DNA of 64,000 nucleotides from Bombilactobacillus mellis. GTDB taxonomy: Bacteria > Bacillota > Bacilli > Lactobacillales > Lactobacillaceae. The translations under genes were made by a program, and so were the position numbers. The DNA is taken from positions 758,384-822,383 of the forward strand of contig NZ_KQ033877.1 of NCBI RefSeq assembly GCF_000967245.1, in the 5' to 3' direction. The notes beneath the pieces are model-generated. The model searched no databases, was not told where the DNA came from, and was given only the letters and a program-made list of their open reading frames with translations. Positions 16,983-27,121 of the stretch are shown here, in pieces; the first letter of the stretch is position 1; each line of letters starts with the position of its first letter.

Positions 16983-18740
16983 ATGCAAAGAACTAATTAT
17001 TGTGGACTAATCACTCAAGAGTATATGGGTCAAAAAGTAACTTTAGCAGGTTGGGTGCAAAAACAGCGTAATTTAGGTAATTTAATTTTTGTAGATTTGA
17101 GAGATCGCGAAGGAATTGTGCAGTTAGTTTTTAGTCAAGAATACGGCGATCAAGCTTTTGGTCAGGCTGCCAAATTGCATGCAGAAGACGTTATCAGCAT
17201 TGAAGGCCAGGTAGTAGCCCGCTCTAAAGCTACTATTAATGAACAAATGGCAACTGGTCATGTGGAAGTAGAAGTGAGCCAGTTGAAAATTTTAAATAAG
17301 GCTAAAACTATTCCTTTTAATATTGAAGATCAGGTAGATGCCACTGAAGATACAAAGCTTAAATACCGTTATTTAGACTTACGTCGTCCAGAAATGCAAC
17401 AGGCTATTCGAACCCGAGCCCGTATTACTGCTGCAGCTCATTCTTATTTGGATCAGCAAGGCTTTATTGATATTGAAACACCTGATTTGGCCAAGTCTAC
17501 TCCTGAGGGAGCCCGTGACTATTTAGTTCCATCACGAGTTTATCCGGGTAATTTTTATGCTTTGCCGCAATCACCGCAGCTGTTTAAACAATTACTTATG
17601 GGAGCTGGTTTTGATAAATATTATCAAATTGCTCGTTGTTTTCGTGATGAAGATTTACGAGGAGATCGGCAGCCGGAGTTTACCCAAATTGACCTAGAGA
17701 CCAGTTTTTTAAGTGCAAAGCAGATTCAAGATTACACCGAAGGCTTGATTGCGCAAATCATGCAGCAGGCTGTAGGGGTAACTGTGAAATTACCTTTTCC
17801 GCGGATTACTTGGAATGAAGCTATGGCGCGTTATGGTTCGGATAAGCCGGATACACGTTTTGGCATGGAATTGCAAGATTTAAGTGATTTGTTCAGTGAA
17901 AGTGAATTTAAAGTCTTTCACAAGGCAATTGCTGATGGCGGTCAAGTAAAGGCAATCGTTGTAAAAAATGCTGCGGAAAAGTATTCCCGCAAACGTCTGG
18001 ACGAACAACAAGCCTACATTACCAGATTTGGGGCACATGGTTTAGCTTGGTTAAAAGTAGAACAGGGTGAATTTCATGGACCAGTGGCTAAATTTTTGGT
18101 AAAACAAGCGGCTGCTTTAACTGCAAGATTAGAATTGGCAGATAACGATTTGGTTTTATTTGTCGCAGCTTCTAAAAAAGTTTGTGCTGATTCTTTAGGA
18201 TATTTGCGTAAATACTTTGCCAAAGATTTGCATTTATATGACGATAATCAGTATAACTTCTTGTGGGTAGTAGACTGGCCCCTGTTTGAATATGATGAAG
18301 GTATTCAGCGCTGGGTATCGGCCCATCATCCCTTTACAATGCCTAATGAAGAAGATTTGGAGTTGTTAGATACTGATCCGCATCAGGCTCATGCTCAAAG
18401 CTATGATATTGTCTTAAATGGCTACGAGCTGGGTGGTGGTTCAATTCGTATTCATACACGAGCAATTCAAGAAAAAATGTTTCGGGCCTTGGGCTTTAGC
18501 CAAGAGCGGGCCCAGGAACAGTTTGGCTTTTTGTTGGAAGCTTTAGATTATGGTTTTCCACCGCATGGTGGCTTGGCTCTTGGTTTGGATCGCTTTGCAA
18601 TGCTTTTATCGCATCGAGAAAATATTCGTGATGTAATTGCCTTTCCGAAGAATTCCAAAGCTACTGAGCCGATGATGCATGCCCCTTCAGCTGTTGCCGA
18701 GCGACAATTAGCTGACTTACATTTAGATATTAAAAAATAG
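16983..18740 (+). CDS. aspS: Aspartyl-tRNA synthetase
   Basis: 585 residues. N-terminal OB-fold anticodon domain (1-105), class II core with motif 2 ([18 protein letters not shown]), a bacterial GAD insertion (about 290-410), and C-terminal motif 3 ([12 protein letters not shown]). I cannot tell from the sequence whether it also charges tRNA-Asn; a separate asnS is present in this window. Start ATG follows AAAAGGGGTAAAAC, two or three bases after hisS. Confidence 0.96.
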   Translation: MQRTNYCGLITQEYMGQKVTLAGWVQKQRNLGNLIFVDLRDREGIVQLVFSQEYGDQAFGQAAKLHAEDVISIEGQVVARSKATINEQMATGHVEVEVSQLKILNKAKTIPFNIEDQVDATEDTKLKYRYLDLRRPEMQQAIRTRARITAAAHSYLDQQGFIDIETPDLAKSTPEGARDYLVPSRVYPGNFYALPQSPQLFKQLLMGAGFDKYYQIARCFRDEDLRGDRQPEFTQIDLETSFLSAKQIQDYTEGLIAQIMQQAVGVTVKLPFPRITWNEAMARYGSDKPDTRFGMELQDLSDLFSESEFKVFHKAIADGGQVKAIVVKNAAEKYSRKRLDEQQAYITRFGAHGLAWLKVEQGEFHGPVAKFLVKQAAALTARLELADNDLVLFVAASKKVCADSLGYLRKYFAKDLHLYDDNQYNFLWVVDWPLFEYDEGIQRWVSAHHPFTMPNEEDLELLDTDPHQAHAQSYDIVLNGYELGGGSIRIHTRAIQEKMFRALGFSQERAQEQFGFLLEALDYGFPPHGGLALGLDRFAMLLSHRENIRDVIAFPKNSKATEPMMHAPSAVAERQLADLHLDIKK

Positions 18741-18802
18741 TTTATATTTACCCCTCAACACCTTTATTTTAGTTAAAATTACTAAAAAGGAGAGTGTTTG
18801 TT

Positions 18803-19240
18803 ATGTATGAAAAGCAAAAACAAGAATTAACCCCGGAACAATATGCTGTTACTCAGCAAAATGCTACCGAAAAACCTTTTAATAATCGTTATGATAATTT
18901 CTTTGAACCAGGAATTTATGTGGATGTCGTCAGCGGTGAACCCTTATTTGCCTCCAGTGCTAAATATGATTCCGGTTGTGGCTGGCCTGCATTTAGTCGT
19001 CCCATTACTCCTTTAACGGAAAAATCAGATTCTAGTTTTGGAATGCAGCGCACAGAGGTGCGAAGTCCACAGGCGGATTCTCATTTAGGACATGTCTTTA
19101 CTGACGGCCCCAAATCTACAGGTGGTTTACGTTATTGTATCAATTCGGCGGCTTTAAAGTTCATTCCTCAAAAACAGATGTCCGAGAAAGGATATGCCGA
19201 ATATTTAAAATATGTAGAAACACCTGATACCGATGCCTAA
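18803..19240 (+). CDS. msrB: Peptide methionine (R)-S-oxide reductase
   Basis: 145 residues. Contains [11 protein letters not shown], the substrate-binding segment [20 protein letters not shown] and the catalytic Cys in LRYCIN. The two CxxC zinc sites of many MsrB enzymes are absent, as in other lactobacilli. It repairs R-methionine sulfoxide in proteins. ATG at 18803 is chosen because AAGGAGAG (18787-18794) is 8 bp upstream; an in-frame GTG at 18794 overlaps that site. Confidence 0.94.
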   Translation: MYEKQKQELTPEQYAVTQQNATEKPFNNRYDNFFEPGIYVDVVSGEPLFASSAKYDSGCGWPAFSRPITPLTEKSDSSFGMQRTEVRSPQADSHLGHVFTDGPKSTGGLRYCINSAALKFIPQKQMSEKGYAEYLKYVETPDTDA

Positions 19241-19291
19241 TTTATGTTAAAGTATGTAACGGAATTATCTTGTGAGGATTAAACTATATTT

Positions 19292-20170
19292 ATGAATGAA
19301 TTAGAAAAAATTGCTCGACGATATCGCAATATAGCTAAATTGTCGTTCGCTTTAATTTATGCTTTATGTGTTTCCGTTGCAGTTAATGTTTTTTGGAATC
19401 CAGGAAAAATTTATGGTTCTGGCATTACGGGTTTAGCCCAGTTAATTTCTACTATCAGTCAGCACTGGCTGCCTTTTACCATTGGCGTGCCAGTGCTTTA
19501 TGCTACCCTTAATTTACCATTATTAATTCTATCTTGGAAAAAGATTGGCCATGAGTTTACTTTTTACACAATTGTGGCGGTTATCTTGTCTACCGTCCTT
19601 TTGCATATAATTCCGCCGGTAGCAGTTAAATTTGACCCAATCATTTGTGCTATTTTCGGTGGTTTATTTAATGGTGTTGGTACAGGTTTGGCTTTAAAAA
19701 ACGAGATGTCAACCGGAGGATTGGATATTATTAGTATTGTACTGCGCAAAAAATTGGGAAAAAGCGTGGGTACTATTAACATTGCTTTTAATATTTTGGT
19801 AGTGTTAGGCGCTGGCTGCTTATTTGGCTGGGTTCAAGCCCTATATACTATTTTAAGTATTTTTGTAAATGGCCGTGTGATTGATAGTTTATATACCCGT
19901 AATCAAAAATTACAGGTGATAATTGTCACTTCTCATCCGGATAAAGTGATTACAGAGATTCAAAATGAGATGCGGCGGGGCATTACGATAGTGCACGATG
20001 TTGAAGGTGCTTATCAGCATTCTTCAAAAACAATGCTGTTCACGGTGATTTCACAATATGAATTGCCGCTATTTCGTCAGGCTTTGCAGGACTCTGATCC
20101 CTATGCTTTTGTAAGCATGACGGAGGCTAAACTAATTATGGGACGTTTTTACCAAGAACATATTTATTAG
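19292..20170 (+). CDS. YitT family membrane protein
   Basis: 292 residues. The N-terminal part (about 15-205) has five or six transmembrane segments of the DUF161/YitT type ([16 protein letters not shown] and [11 protein letters not shown] are typical), and the C-terminal DUF2179 domain (about 210-290) is soluble ([19 protein letters not shown]). Transport substrate is unknown for the family. The ATG has only a distant GAGG (14 bp), so translation may be weak or the start imperfectly placed. Confidence 0.88.
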   Translation: MNELEKIARRYRNIAKLSFALIYALCVSVAVNVFWNPGKIYGSGITGLAQLISTISQHWLPFTIGVPVLYATLNLPLLILSWKKIGHEFTFYTIVAVILSTVLLHIIPPVAVKFDPIICAIFGGLFNGVGTGLALKNEMSTGGLDIISIVLRKKLGKSVGTINIAFNILVVLGAGCLFGWVQALYTILSIFVNGRVIDSLYTRNQKLQVIIVTSHPDKVITEIQNEMRRGITIVHDVEGAYQHSSKTMLFTVISQYELPLFRQALQDSDPYAFVSMTEAKLIMGRFYQEHIY

Positions 20171-20186
20171 ATCCGGAAGTGAGAAA

Positions 20187-21083
20187 ATGATTTTAGGTTG
20201 CCATGTAAGCATGAGTGGTGACAAAATGCTGCTGGGTGCAGCACAACAGGCAGTTAGTTATGGCGCTAATACGATGATGATTTTTACAGGTGCTCCGCAA
20301 AATAGTCGTCGCAAACCTACTAGTCAAATGAATATTACTCAAGGCTGGCATTATTTAAAACAGCATCAAATTCAACGGATTATGGGACATGCGCCTTATA
20401 TTATTAATCTGGGTAATACCAAAGATCTTTCTAAATATGAATTTGCAATAGATTTTTTACAGGCGGAAGTACAACGGTGTGCAGCCTTGCAAATTGAAGC
20501 ATTAAGTTTTCATCCGGGAGCCCATGTGGGACTGGGGGCGCCAGTTGCAATAAAATCAATTGCCCAGGGTTTACAGGAGGTTTTAAAGAGTCAGCCTCAA
20601 GTCAAAATTGCTTTAGAAACTATGTCAGGCAAGGGCACTGAAATCGGTGCGACCTTTGAACAATTAGCCCAAATTATTGACCTGACACCAAATAATGAGC
20701 AATTAACAATTACTTTTGATACTTGTCATGTGCATGATGCAGGCTATGATATCGTAAATGATTTTGACGGGGTTTTATTAGAATTTGATAAAATTATCGG
20801 ACTTGACCGCTTGGCCATGATTCATTTAAATGATTCCAAAAACGGCCGGGGATCGCATAAAGATCGTCATACTAATATTGGTTTTGGTCAAATTGGTTTT
20901 AAAGCACTAAACTATATTTGTCATCATCCGCAATTAGCCGCCATTCCGAAAATTATGGAAACTCCTTATGTTCCATTAGCACAAAATCCTAAAAAAGCAG
21001 TGGCTCCTTACGCATCCGAAATTAAAATGCTGCAAGAACAGCAATTTGATCCGCAAATGCAGCAACGTTTAAGTAGCAGTTAG
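20187..21083 (+). CDS. nfo: Endonuclease IV (AP endonuclease)
   Basis: 298 residues, TIM-barrel metalloenzyme. Zinc ligands lie in [53 protein letters not shown] and METPY. It cuts abasic sites in base-excision repair, the step after DNA glycosylases such as Nth encoded further right. GGAAGTGAG before ATG, 16 bp after the YitT gene, so probably co-transcribed. Confidence 0.95.
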   Translation: MILGCHVSMSGDKMLLGAAQQAVSYGANTMMIFTGAPQNSRRKPTSQMNITQGWHYLKQHQIQRIMGHAPYIINLGNTKDLSKYEFAIDFLQAEVQRCAALQIEALSFHPGAHVGLGAPVAIKSIAQGLQEVLKSQPQVKIALETMSGKGTEIGATFEQLAQIIDLTPNNEQLTITFDTCHVHDAGYDIVNDFDGVLLEFDKIIGLDRLAMIHLNDSKNGRGSHKDRHTNIGFGQIGFKALNYICHHPQLAAIPKIMETPYVPLAQNPKKAVAPYASEIKMLQEQQFDPQMQQRLSSS

Positions 21084-21150
21084 TAGCTGAAGTCCCAAAG
21101 CGGCAATTAGTTATGAATAAAATTTAGATTTTGAGGATGAGGTGACAAGT

Positions 21151-22605
21151 TTGCAGCAACATATGTCTCGTTTCCAGCAGCGAATTTTAGTAATGACCGC
21201 AATTTTTATGGCCAGTTTTATGACTTCGGTGGAAGTAACCATTGTGACGACCGCTTTACCACAAATTATTAGTGAATTACATGGTTTAGCTTTTCAAAGC
21301 TGGATTATGAGTGCTTATCTTTTTACCACTGCGATTAGTACTCCGATTTGCGGGAAACTGGCCGACAGTCTAGGCCGTAAGCCGGTTTTTCAATGGGGAG
21401 TTATTTTATTTACGCTTGGTTCTTTAGGCAGCGGTCTAGCCGGTAATATTGGCTGGTTGATAGGCGCTCGACTAGTTCAAGGATTAGGGGCAGGAGCCAT
21501 TATGCCGCTGACCTTTACGATTATTGCCGACTATTTTAGTTTTGAGAAAAGAGCTCAGATTTTAGCTTTAAATAATACTGCCTGGGCTTTATCGTCTTTA
21601 ATTGGACCTTTATTAGGCGGATTTTTAGTGGATAAACTGTCTTGGCATTGGGTCTTTTTTGTCAATATTCCCCTAGGAATTCTGGTATTTGGTTTAATGG
21701 GGCTGGGTTATGTGCAAAAACAGACCACCTCTCAAAATTTAACCATTGATTGGTCGGGAATTGGGCTGTTAACTCTAGGTTTATTATGCCTGCTAATAGC
21801 AGTTCAAACTCTGTCTACTTATTTTTGGCCAGCGATTGGATTATTTCTAATCGGATTAGTTTTGTTATTATTGCTGGCTAAATGGGAACATCAGGTTGCT
21901 GATCCTTTAATTGAGCCGCAGATGTTTTCTAATAAAACTTTTACTATCCAAGTGGTCACGATCATGCTTTTTAGTGGGGTATTGATTTCTTATCAGGTCT
22001 ATTTTCCTATTTGGCTTCAATCCATCTATCATTTGCCCGCTTCAATGGCCGGCATGGTTGTTAGTTCCAGTTCCATTATGTGGCTGGTGGGATCGTTTTT
22101 AGTAGGTAGATTGATGACCCGTTTTGTTCCTAAAAGGGTAGTTCTATTGATTGCAGTTTTGGAGTTAGTTTTTTATAGTTCCTTACTGTTTGCTTCAACG
22201 GCTTTTCCTGTCTGGATGTTTTATCTTATTGCCGGCGTTAATGGTCTGGGATTAGGCATTGTTATTAGTATGAATACAATTTTAGCCCAGCACTTGGTAA
22301 GACCGAATTTAGTAGGAGAAGCCAGTGGCATGATTACTTTAGGACGTTCTTTAGGGCAAACAATCATGACCGGTATTTATGGAGCAGTTTTTAATATTGT
22401 TTTAGTAAATAATCGCGGATCTATTTCTTTAGGTACTTTAAATCGGGCTGTAAGTGCTTCTAATTATCACCAATTTAAGAATCAACTAGCTATTAATCTT
22501 GTAGTTTTACAAGGCTTACATGCTGTCTTTTTAGTGGTCGCAATTTTGTTGCTGTTGATTCTTATTATTAATTTCCTAGATCCGAATCACAAAATAATTA
22601 AATAA
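21151..22605 (+). CDS. MFS drug:proton antiporter, DHA2 (14-TM) family
   Basis: 484 residues with about 14 transmembrane segments. Motif D1/A-type GKLADSLGRKPVF between TM2 and TM3, and the antiporter motif C region (SLIGPLLGGFLVDKLSWHWVFFVNIPLG) in TM5 place it in the EmrB/QacA group. Exports hydrophobic or cationic compounds using the proton gradient; the compound is not predictable. Start taken as TTG 21151, because GAGGTGA is 5 bp upstream; GTG at 21142 is the alternative. Ends at a shared terminator. Confidence 0.9.
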   Translation: MQQHMSRFQQRILVMTAIFMASFMTSVEVTIVTTALPQIISELHGLAFQSWIMSAYLFTTAISTPICGKLADSLGRKPVFQWGVILFTLGSLGSGLAGNIGWLIGARLVQGLGAGAIMPLTFTIIADYFSFEKRAQILALNNTAWALSSLIGPLLGGFLVDKLSWHWVFFVNIPLGILVFGLMGLGYVQKQTTSQNLTIDWSGIGLLTLGLLCLLIAVQTLSTYFWPAIGLFLIGLVLLLLLAKWEHQVADPLIEPQMFSNKTFTIQVVTIMLFSGVLISYQVYFPIWLQSIYHLPASMAGMVVSSSSIMWLVGSFLVGRLMTRFVPKRVVLLIAVLELVFYSSLLFASTAFPVWMFYLIAGVNGLGLGIVISMNTILAQHLVRPNLVGEASGMITLGRSLGQTIMTGIYGAVFNIVLVNNRGSISLGTLNRAVSASNYHQFKNQLAINLVVLQGLHAVFLVVAILLLLILIINFLDPNHKIIK

Positions 22606-22621
22606 ATTCAGTGCTTCATTA

Positions 22622-22660
22622 AAAAAGTCTTCGATAAAATTATTTTATCGAAGACTTTTA
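22622..22660. terminator. Bidirectional rho-independent terminator
   Basis: AAAAGTCTTCGATAAAA (22623-22639) pairs perfectly with TTTTATCGAAGACTTTT (22643-22659) around a 3-nt loop. Shared by the MFS gene and pepI. Confidence 0.92.
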
Positions 22661-22663
22661 AGG

Positions 22664-23557
22664 TTATTTTGGCGTTGCATGTTGTTGCAGCCACTCGTCT
22701 AAAATTTGTAGATATAATTCAGGCTCATCGATAAAAGCCATATGACGACTGTGGGCAAATAAGTGCCAGGTAGCATTGGGAAGATGATCATACATGGTTT
22801 TCGCAATTAACGGTGTACACAAATCATTTGTTCCGCTGGTAATTAAAGTTGGAACTTGAATCTGTTGGAGCTTATTAGTATAATCAAAATCCTTTAAAGT
22901 TCCGGTGGGAGTATATTCATTAGGACCCCAGGCGGTTAAATATGCTTGAGTACCTTGGTTTTTAGGGCGTTTTAGAAAAGAAAACTTTTGTTCAGTGGCC
23001 GGATCTAAAGCATGTTGCTGCATAAAGTGTTGATTAGCTTTGAGATAATCAGCTGCTTGATAATTTTGGCTTTTTTCTGCATTTTTAATTGCTTGTTGAT
23101 CCTGAGGGCTCATGTAGGTAATTAATCTTCTTTGTTCTTGTTCCCATAATTGAGCCGACGATAAAGTACTGGCTAAAATCAGACTTTGGATACCGCTGGG
23201 GTCATAATCACACAGATAAATTAAAGCTAACATTCCTCCCCACGATTGACCCAAAAGATGGATTTTGTTTAAATGTAAATGCCTTCTTAAAGCGATTAAT
23301 TCTTCGACCCAAGTCTTAGGGTGCCAAAGCTTTGGTTGATTAGGCATTGATGATAAACCGCAACCGAGCTGATCATACATGATCAGCTGTTGGCCATCAT
23401 AAGCTAAGTCGTCTAAGGCTTCAAAATAATTATGAGTGGAACCCGGTCCGCCATGAAGTAATAATAGCGGCGGTTTTTGAAATTTTTGTTCTCCGACAAT
23501 TCGATAAAATGTTCGATAATTATGAAATTCAAGATATCCAGTTGTAATTTTGACCAT
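22664..23557 (-). CDS. pepI: Proline iminopeptidase (alpha/beta hydrolase, S33)
   Basis: 297 residues. Oxyanion segment LLHGGPGSTHNY, DQLGCGLSS, nucleophile elbow GQSWGGMLA, catalytic Asp in SGTNDLCTP and catalytic His in HSRHMAF agree with PepI-type proline iminopeptidases of lactobacilli; the cap domain covers about 130-220. It removes N-terminal proline from peptides. Close relatives include other S33 peptidases, so exact specificity is inferred. It lies 5 bp downstream of the kinase-regulator gene and is probably co-transcribed. Confidence 0.9.
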   Translation of the reverse strand: MVKITTGYLEFHNYRTFYRIVGEQKFQKPPLLLLHGGPGSTHNYFEALDDLAYDGQQLIMYDQLGCGLSSMPNQPKLWHPKTWVEELIALRRHLHLNKIHLLGQSWGGMLALIYLCDYDPSGIQSLILASTLSSAQLWEQEQRRLITYMSPQDQQAIKNAEKSQNYQAADYLKANQHFMQQHALDPATEQKFSFLKRPKNQGTQAYLTAWGPNEYTPTGTLKDFDYTNKLQQIQVPTLITSGTNDLCTPLIAKTMYDHLPNATWHLFAHSRHMAFIDEPELYLQILDEWLQQHATPK

Positions 23558-23562
23558 TGTTG

Positions 23563-24369
23563 TCAGACCTTATCAAAATTTAATTTATTTTCAATAATGG
23601 CTGCCGTTTCTTCAATTGAACGGTTTGCTACATTAATTACTAAGCAATTTAATTTTTTGTATAAACTGTTGGCATAGTTTAATTCTGCATGAATTTTGGC
23701 TGTATCAGAATAGTTGGTAGTGGCTTGTAAACCGTAGGCCAGCATCCGCTCTTGGCGAATTTTTTGTAAGATATTTTCGTTAGTAGTTAAACCGACAATT
23801 TTTTTGTGATCAATTTGCCATAATTCAGCGGGCGCTTCTACTGAAGGAACCAGAGGAATATTAGTTACTTTGTAATTTTTATTAGCTAAGAAAAACGATA
23901 AAGGCGTTTTAGAAGTACGGGAAACTCCCAAAACAACAATGTCCGCATCTAAGATGCTTTTAGGATTTTTACCGTCATCATTTTCTGCTGCAAAATCAAT
24001 CGCTTTGATGCGCTTAAAGTATTGTGCACTTAATTTACGAGCTGCCCCAATTTCGCGGGAAGCTTTCTGATGGGTATAAGCTTCGATTTTTTTTAAATAG
24101 GGGTTTAAAATGTCAAAGGCTAAAATTTGTTGGCTTTGCGTGATTTCTTTTACCATTTGATCATACTCGGGATTATTCAAAGTATAAAACACAATGGCCT
24201 GATCTTTTTTAGCTTGGTGAAAAATTTCCTTTAAGGTTTGAAGATTTTGAATAAATGAAAACCGTTTTTGCTCAATTTCTAGCATGGGAAATTGGGCGAT
24301 CATCGAACGAGAAAAAATTGTGGCCGTTTCTCCTGAAGAGTCCGAAAGTGCATAGACTATTTGTTTCAT
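23563..24369 (-). CDS. Pyruvate phosphate dikinase / PEP synthase regulatory protein
   Basis: 268 residues, DUF299/PSRP family. SDSSGETA at the N-terminus and the P-loop-like LGVSRTSKTPLSFFLA (about 148-163), with PLVPSVEAP, are diagnostic. These bifunctional kinase/pyrophosphorylases switch PpdK or PpsA on and off by phosphorylating a threonine. No ppdK or ppsA is in the window, so which target it controls is open. AGGAGGAAAA upstream of ATG (minus). Confidence 0.92.
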   Translation of the reverse strand: MKQIVYALSDSSGETATIFSRSMIAQFPMLEIEQKRFSFIQNLQTLKEIFHQAKKDQAIVFYTLNNPEYDQMVKEITQSQQILAFDILNPYLKKIEAYTHQKASREIGAARKLSAQYFKRIKAIDFAAENDDGKNPKSILDADIVVLGVSRTSKTPLSFFLANKNYKVTNIPLVPSVEAPAELWQIDHKKIVGLTTNENILQKIRQERMLAYGLQATTNYSDTAKIHAELNYANSLYKKLNCLVINVANRSIEETAAIIENKLNFDKV

Positions 24370-24451
24370 AAGTGATTTTCCTCCTAATTAAACTTAAATT
24401 ATCATTTTTAATAAAAAAAAGCTACTGAAACTCGCGGATTATTGTTTCAAG

Positions 24452-24480
24452 TTGGAAATTGTTTTGTTATACTATATAAG
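24452..24480 (+). promoter_or_regulatory. Promoter of rpsU
   Basis: TTGGAA (24452-24457), 17-bp spacer, TATAAG (24475-24480), about 50 bp upstream of the rpsU start. Correct spacing and four-to-five matches in each hexamer. Confidence 0.6.
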
Positions 24481-24529
24481 AACTGTTGCAAAAAGCAGTT
24501 ACGTAAGTAATCGGAAGGAGGGATATCAT

Positions 24530-24718
24530 ATGGCTAAGACAGTTGTTCGTGAGAACGAGTCTCTTGATGATGCTCTTCGTCGGTTTAAACGTTCTGTTTC
24601 TAAGAGTGGTACTCTTCAAGAATATCGCAAGCGTGAGTTTTACGAGAAGCCGAGTGTCAAGCGTAAATTGAAATCTGAAGCTGCTCGGAAGCGTAATAAG
24701 AAGAGGAAAAGACGTTAA
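24530..24718 (+). CDS. rpsU: Small ribosomal subunit protein bS21
   Basis: 62 residues, ATG at 24530 behind [29 protein letters not shown] and the lysine/arginine-rich C-terminus ([10 protein letters not shown]) are typical of Firmicutes S21. Longer in-frame openings upstream cross the promoter and are not coding. Codon use is that of a highly expressed gene. In an operon with yqeY. Confidence 0.97.
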   Translation: MAKTVVRENESLDDALRRFKRSVSKSGTLQEYRKREFYEKPSVKRKLKSEAARKRNKKRKRR

Positions 24719-24738
24719 GATTGAGGAGTGATCTGTAG

Positions 24739-25182
24739 ATGTCCCTCACTAATCGATTAATGACAGACTTAAAGGCCGCTATGAAAAGTCATGATAAAAC
24801 GGCTCTATCTGTTATCAGAATGCTTAAATCAGCCTTAATGAACAAGAAAATTGAGCTTGGGCATGAATTGAATTCCGAAGAGGAATTGCAGGTAGTTGTT
24901 TCACAAATGAAACAACAAAAGGATTCTTTGGCTGAGTTTGAAAAGGCTCAACGAGAAGATCTTGTAGAGGATACCAAGGCCCAAATGCAAGTGTTAAGCC
25001 AATATATGCCGCAACAATTATCTGAAGCTGAGGTTCAAGAGATTGTTCAACAAACTGCTGCAAAAATCGGTGCAACTTCTAAAGCAGATTTTGGAAAGTT
25101 GATGCAAGCCGTGATGCCGCAGGTTAAGGGCAAGGCTGACGGTAACAAGGTTAACCAGATGGTTAAAGATTTATTGCAGTAA
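24739..25182 (+). CDS. yqeY: GatB/YqeY domain-containing protein
   Basis: 147 residues, the usual length. MTDLKAAMKSHDK, IELG, and GADFGKLM/KGKADGNKVNQMVKDLL are characteristic of the tRNA-binding-like YqeY domain related to the tail of GatB. Specific role unknown. Its coupling to rpsU (20 bp) is conserved in Firmicutes. TTGAGGAGTG precedes ATG. Confidence 0.92.
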   Translation: MSLTNRLMTDLKAAMKSHDKTALSVIRMLKSALMNKKIELGHELNSEEELQVVVSQMKQQKDSLAEFEKAQREDLVEDTKAQMQVLSQYMPQQLSEAEVQEIVQQTAAKIGATSKADFGKLMQAVMPQVKGKADGNKVNQMVKDLLQ

Positions 25183-25223
25183 AAGGGTTGGGACGCTAGT
25201 ATAGTCCCAGCCTTTTCTTTTAC
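25181..25223 (+). terminator. Rho-independent terminator of rpsU-yqeY
   Basis: AAAAGGGTTGGGAC pairs with GTCCCAGCCTTTT across a loop of about 9 nt, followed by CTTTTA. Immediately after the yqeY stop. Confidence 0.85.
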
Positions 25224-25272
25224 ATAAATTGGTATTAAAATATGTGGTAATAAATGACTGGAGCAGATGTGT

Positions 25273-26229
25273 TTGACAACAACAACGAAAACTTTTAAAT
25301 TATTTAATAATGATGATGCGGTTATTTTTGGTGTTAATGATGCTAACTTAGAGTTATTAGCAGAACAATTTCAGATTAATATTCATCCTTTTGGCGATCA
25401 CGTGGATCTACAGGGTGAAAAAGCCAGTGTTAATCTCGTAGCAGAGATTTTAAAACATTTGGTGAACTTATTACATTCTGGAATTCAAATTGGTGAAACG
25501 GATGTAATCAGTGCCGCCCGAATGGCGCAAGCAGATAAACTGGATTATTTTGAAGATTTATATAACCAAGTTTTATTAACTGATGCAAAGGGCAAACCCA
25601 TTCGAGTTCGCAATTTAGGCCAACGTAAGTATATTCAAACCATTAAACATCATGATATAACTTTTGGCATTGGGCCTGCGGGTACCGGCAAGACTTATTT
25701 AGCAGTAGTGATGGCCGTATCTGCTTTAAAAAAAGGTCAGGTACAGCGTTTAGTTCTAACTAGACCTGCAGTGGAAGCAGGCGAAAATCTGGGATTTTTG
25801 CCCGGTGATTTAAAAGAAAAAGTTGATCCCTATTTACGACCGATATATGATGCTCTATATGCCATTATGGGACGTGACCATACAGGACGTTTATTGGAAC
25901 GTGGAGTAATTGAAATTGCTCCTTTAGCTTATATGCGGGGACGGACATTAGATGAGGCTTTTGTTATTTTGGATGAAGCACAAAATACAACCCAAGAACA
26001 AATGAAGATGTTTTTAACCCGACTAGGTTTTAATTCGCGGATGGTAGTTAACGGTGATATAACCCAGATAGATTTGCCCCGGCATTCGCGTAGTGGACTT
26101 TTACAAGCACAACAACTTTTGCGTCATTTGCCTCATATTGGGTTTGTTGATTTTCAAGCTAGCGACGTTATCCGCCACCCTGTAGTAGCGGAAATTATCA
26201 AGGCGTATGCCCAAAACACAAAGGAGTAG
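25273..26229 (+). CDS. phoH: PhoH-like ATPase
   Basis: 318 residues. N-terminal KH-like part (about 1-105) and a P-loop ATPase with Walker A GPAGTGKTY and Walker B VILDEAQN. Family members act in RNA metabolism together with YbeY, which is the next gene. Start taken as TTG 25273, since GGAG (25260-25263) is then 9 bp upstream; the in-frame ATG at 25267 is only 3 bp from it. First gene of phoH-ybeY-cdd-era-recO. Confidence 0.93.
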   Translation: MTTTTKTFKLFNNDDAVIFGVNDANLELLAEQFQINIHPFGDHVDLQGEKASVNLVAEILKHLVNLLHSGIQIGETDVISAARMAQADKLDYFEDLYNQVLLTDAKGKPIRVRNLGQRKYIQTIKHHDITFGIGPAGTGKTYLAVVMAVSALKKGQVQRLVLTRPAVEAGENLGFLPGDLKEKVDPYLRPIYDALYAIMGRDHTGRLLERGVIEIAPLAYMRGRTLDEAFVILDEAQNTTQEQMKMFLTRLGFNSRMVVNGDITQIDLPRHSRSGLLQAQQLLRHLPHIGFVDFQASDVIRHPVVAEIIKAYAQNTKE

Positions 26230-26232
26230 TTC

Positions 26233-26709
26233 ATGGATTTAGCGATTTACGATGATCAGAATTTAGTTGATGAAGAGCATCGACAGCTAGCTGAGAAATT
26301 ATTTAATTATGGAGCACAAAAAATTTCTTTGCCGGAAAATACGGAAGCTTCCATTACTTTTTGTACTCCAGCAAAGATTCAGGAGATTAATCGGCAATAT
26401 CGGCAAACTGATCGCCCGACTGATGTTATCAGTTTTGCTTTAGAAGATGGTGATGATGCCGGCATCAGTACCCAAGCATTGGAACAAGAATTTGGTCTGC
26501 CCCGTGATATTGGGGATTTATTTATCTGCCCCGAAGTTGTACGACAGCATGCTCAAGAGTATGGGCATAGTTTTGAGCGCGAATTTGGTTATACTGTGGT
26601 TCACGGGTTATTACATTTGTCCGGTTATGATCATATTCAAAAAGCAGAAGCAGAAGTTATGTTTGGTTTACAAAAACAAATTTTAAATGATTTTGGATTG
26701 AAACGGTAG
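26233..26709 (+). CDS. ybeY: Endoribonuclease YbeY (rRNA maturation factor)
   Basis: 158 residues. The zinc site HGLLHLSGYDH is complete, and DRPTDVISFAL is the other family hallmark. It acts in 16S rRNA 3' maturation and ribosome quality control. Three bases after phoH, AAGGAG upstream, in the conserved phoH-ybeY-era order. Confidence 0.96.
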   Translation: MDLAIYDDQNLVDEEHRQLAEKLFNYGAQKISLPENTEASITFCTPAKIQEINRQYRQTDRPTDVISFALEDGDDAGISTQALEQEFGLPRDIGDLFICPEVVRQHAQEYGHSFEREFGYTVVHGLLHLSGYDHIQKAEAEVMFGLQKQILNDFGLKR

Positions 26710-26716
26710 TGAGCAA

Positions 26717-27121
26717 ATGATTCCTCAAACTTTGTATCAAGCAGCTACAAAAATGCTAACTCGCGCTTATGTGCCTTATTCCCATTTTCCCGTGGGAGCA
26801 GCGCTCTTAGCTTCTAATGGTCAGATTTATCAAGGTTGCAACATTGAAAATGCTGCCTATGGAGCTACTAATTGTGCAGAAAGAACTGCCTTTTTTGCGG
26901 CGATTGCAGCTGGCCAACAAGATTTTCAGGCTCTCTTAATTACCGGCACTACACAAGACGTCATTTTTCCCTGTGGCACTTGTCGTCAAGTTATGAGTGA
27001 ATTTTGTGCTCCTACCATGCCAGTTTATTTAACTAATCAGGCCGGAAAATGTCGCCAATTAACTGTGGCTGAATTACTGCCGGGAGCTTTTAGCGCGGAG
27101 GATTTAAAACATGCAAAATAA
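26717..27121 (+). CDS. cdd: Cytidine deaminase
   Basis: 134 residues, homotetrameric type. Zinc site: NCAERTAFF (Cys and catalytic Glu) and PCGTCRQVM (two Cys). Converts (deoxy)cytidine to (deoxy)uridine in pyrimidine salvage. In Firmicutes, a diacylglycerol kinase gene usually lies between ybeY and cdd; it is missing here. Ends 11 bases inside era, so translation is coupled. Ribosome binding site is weak (GTGAG). Confidence 0.94.
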   Translation: MIPQTLYQAATKMLTRAYVPYSHFPVGAALLASNGQIYQGCNIENAAYGATNCAERTAFFAAIAAGQQDFQALLITGTTQDVIFPCGTCRQVMSEFCAPTMPVYLTNQAGKCRQLTVAELLPGAFSAEDLKHAK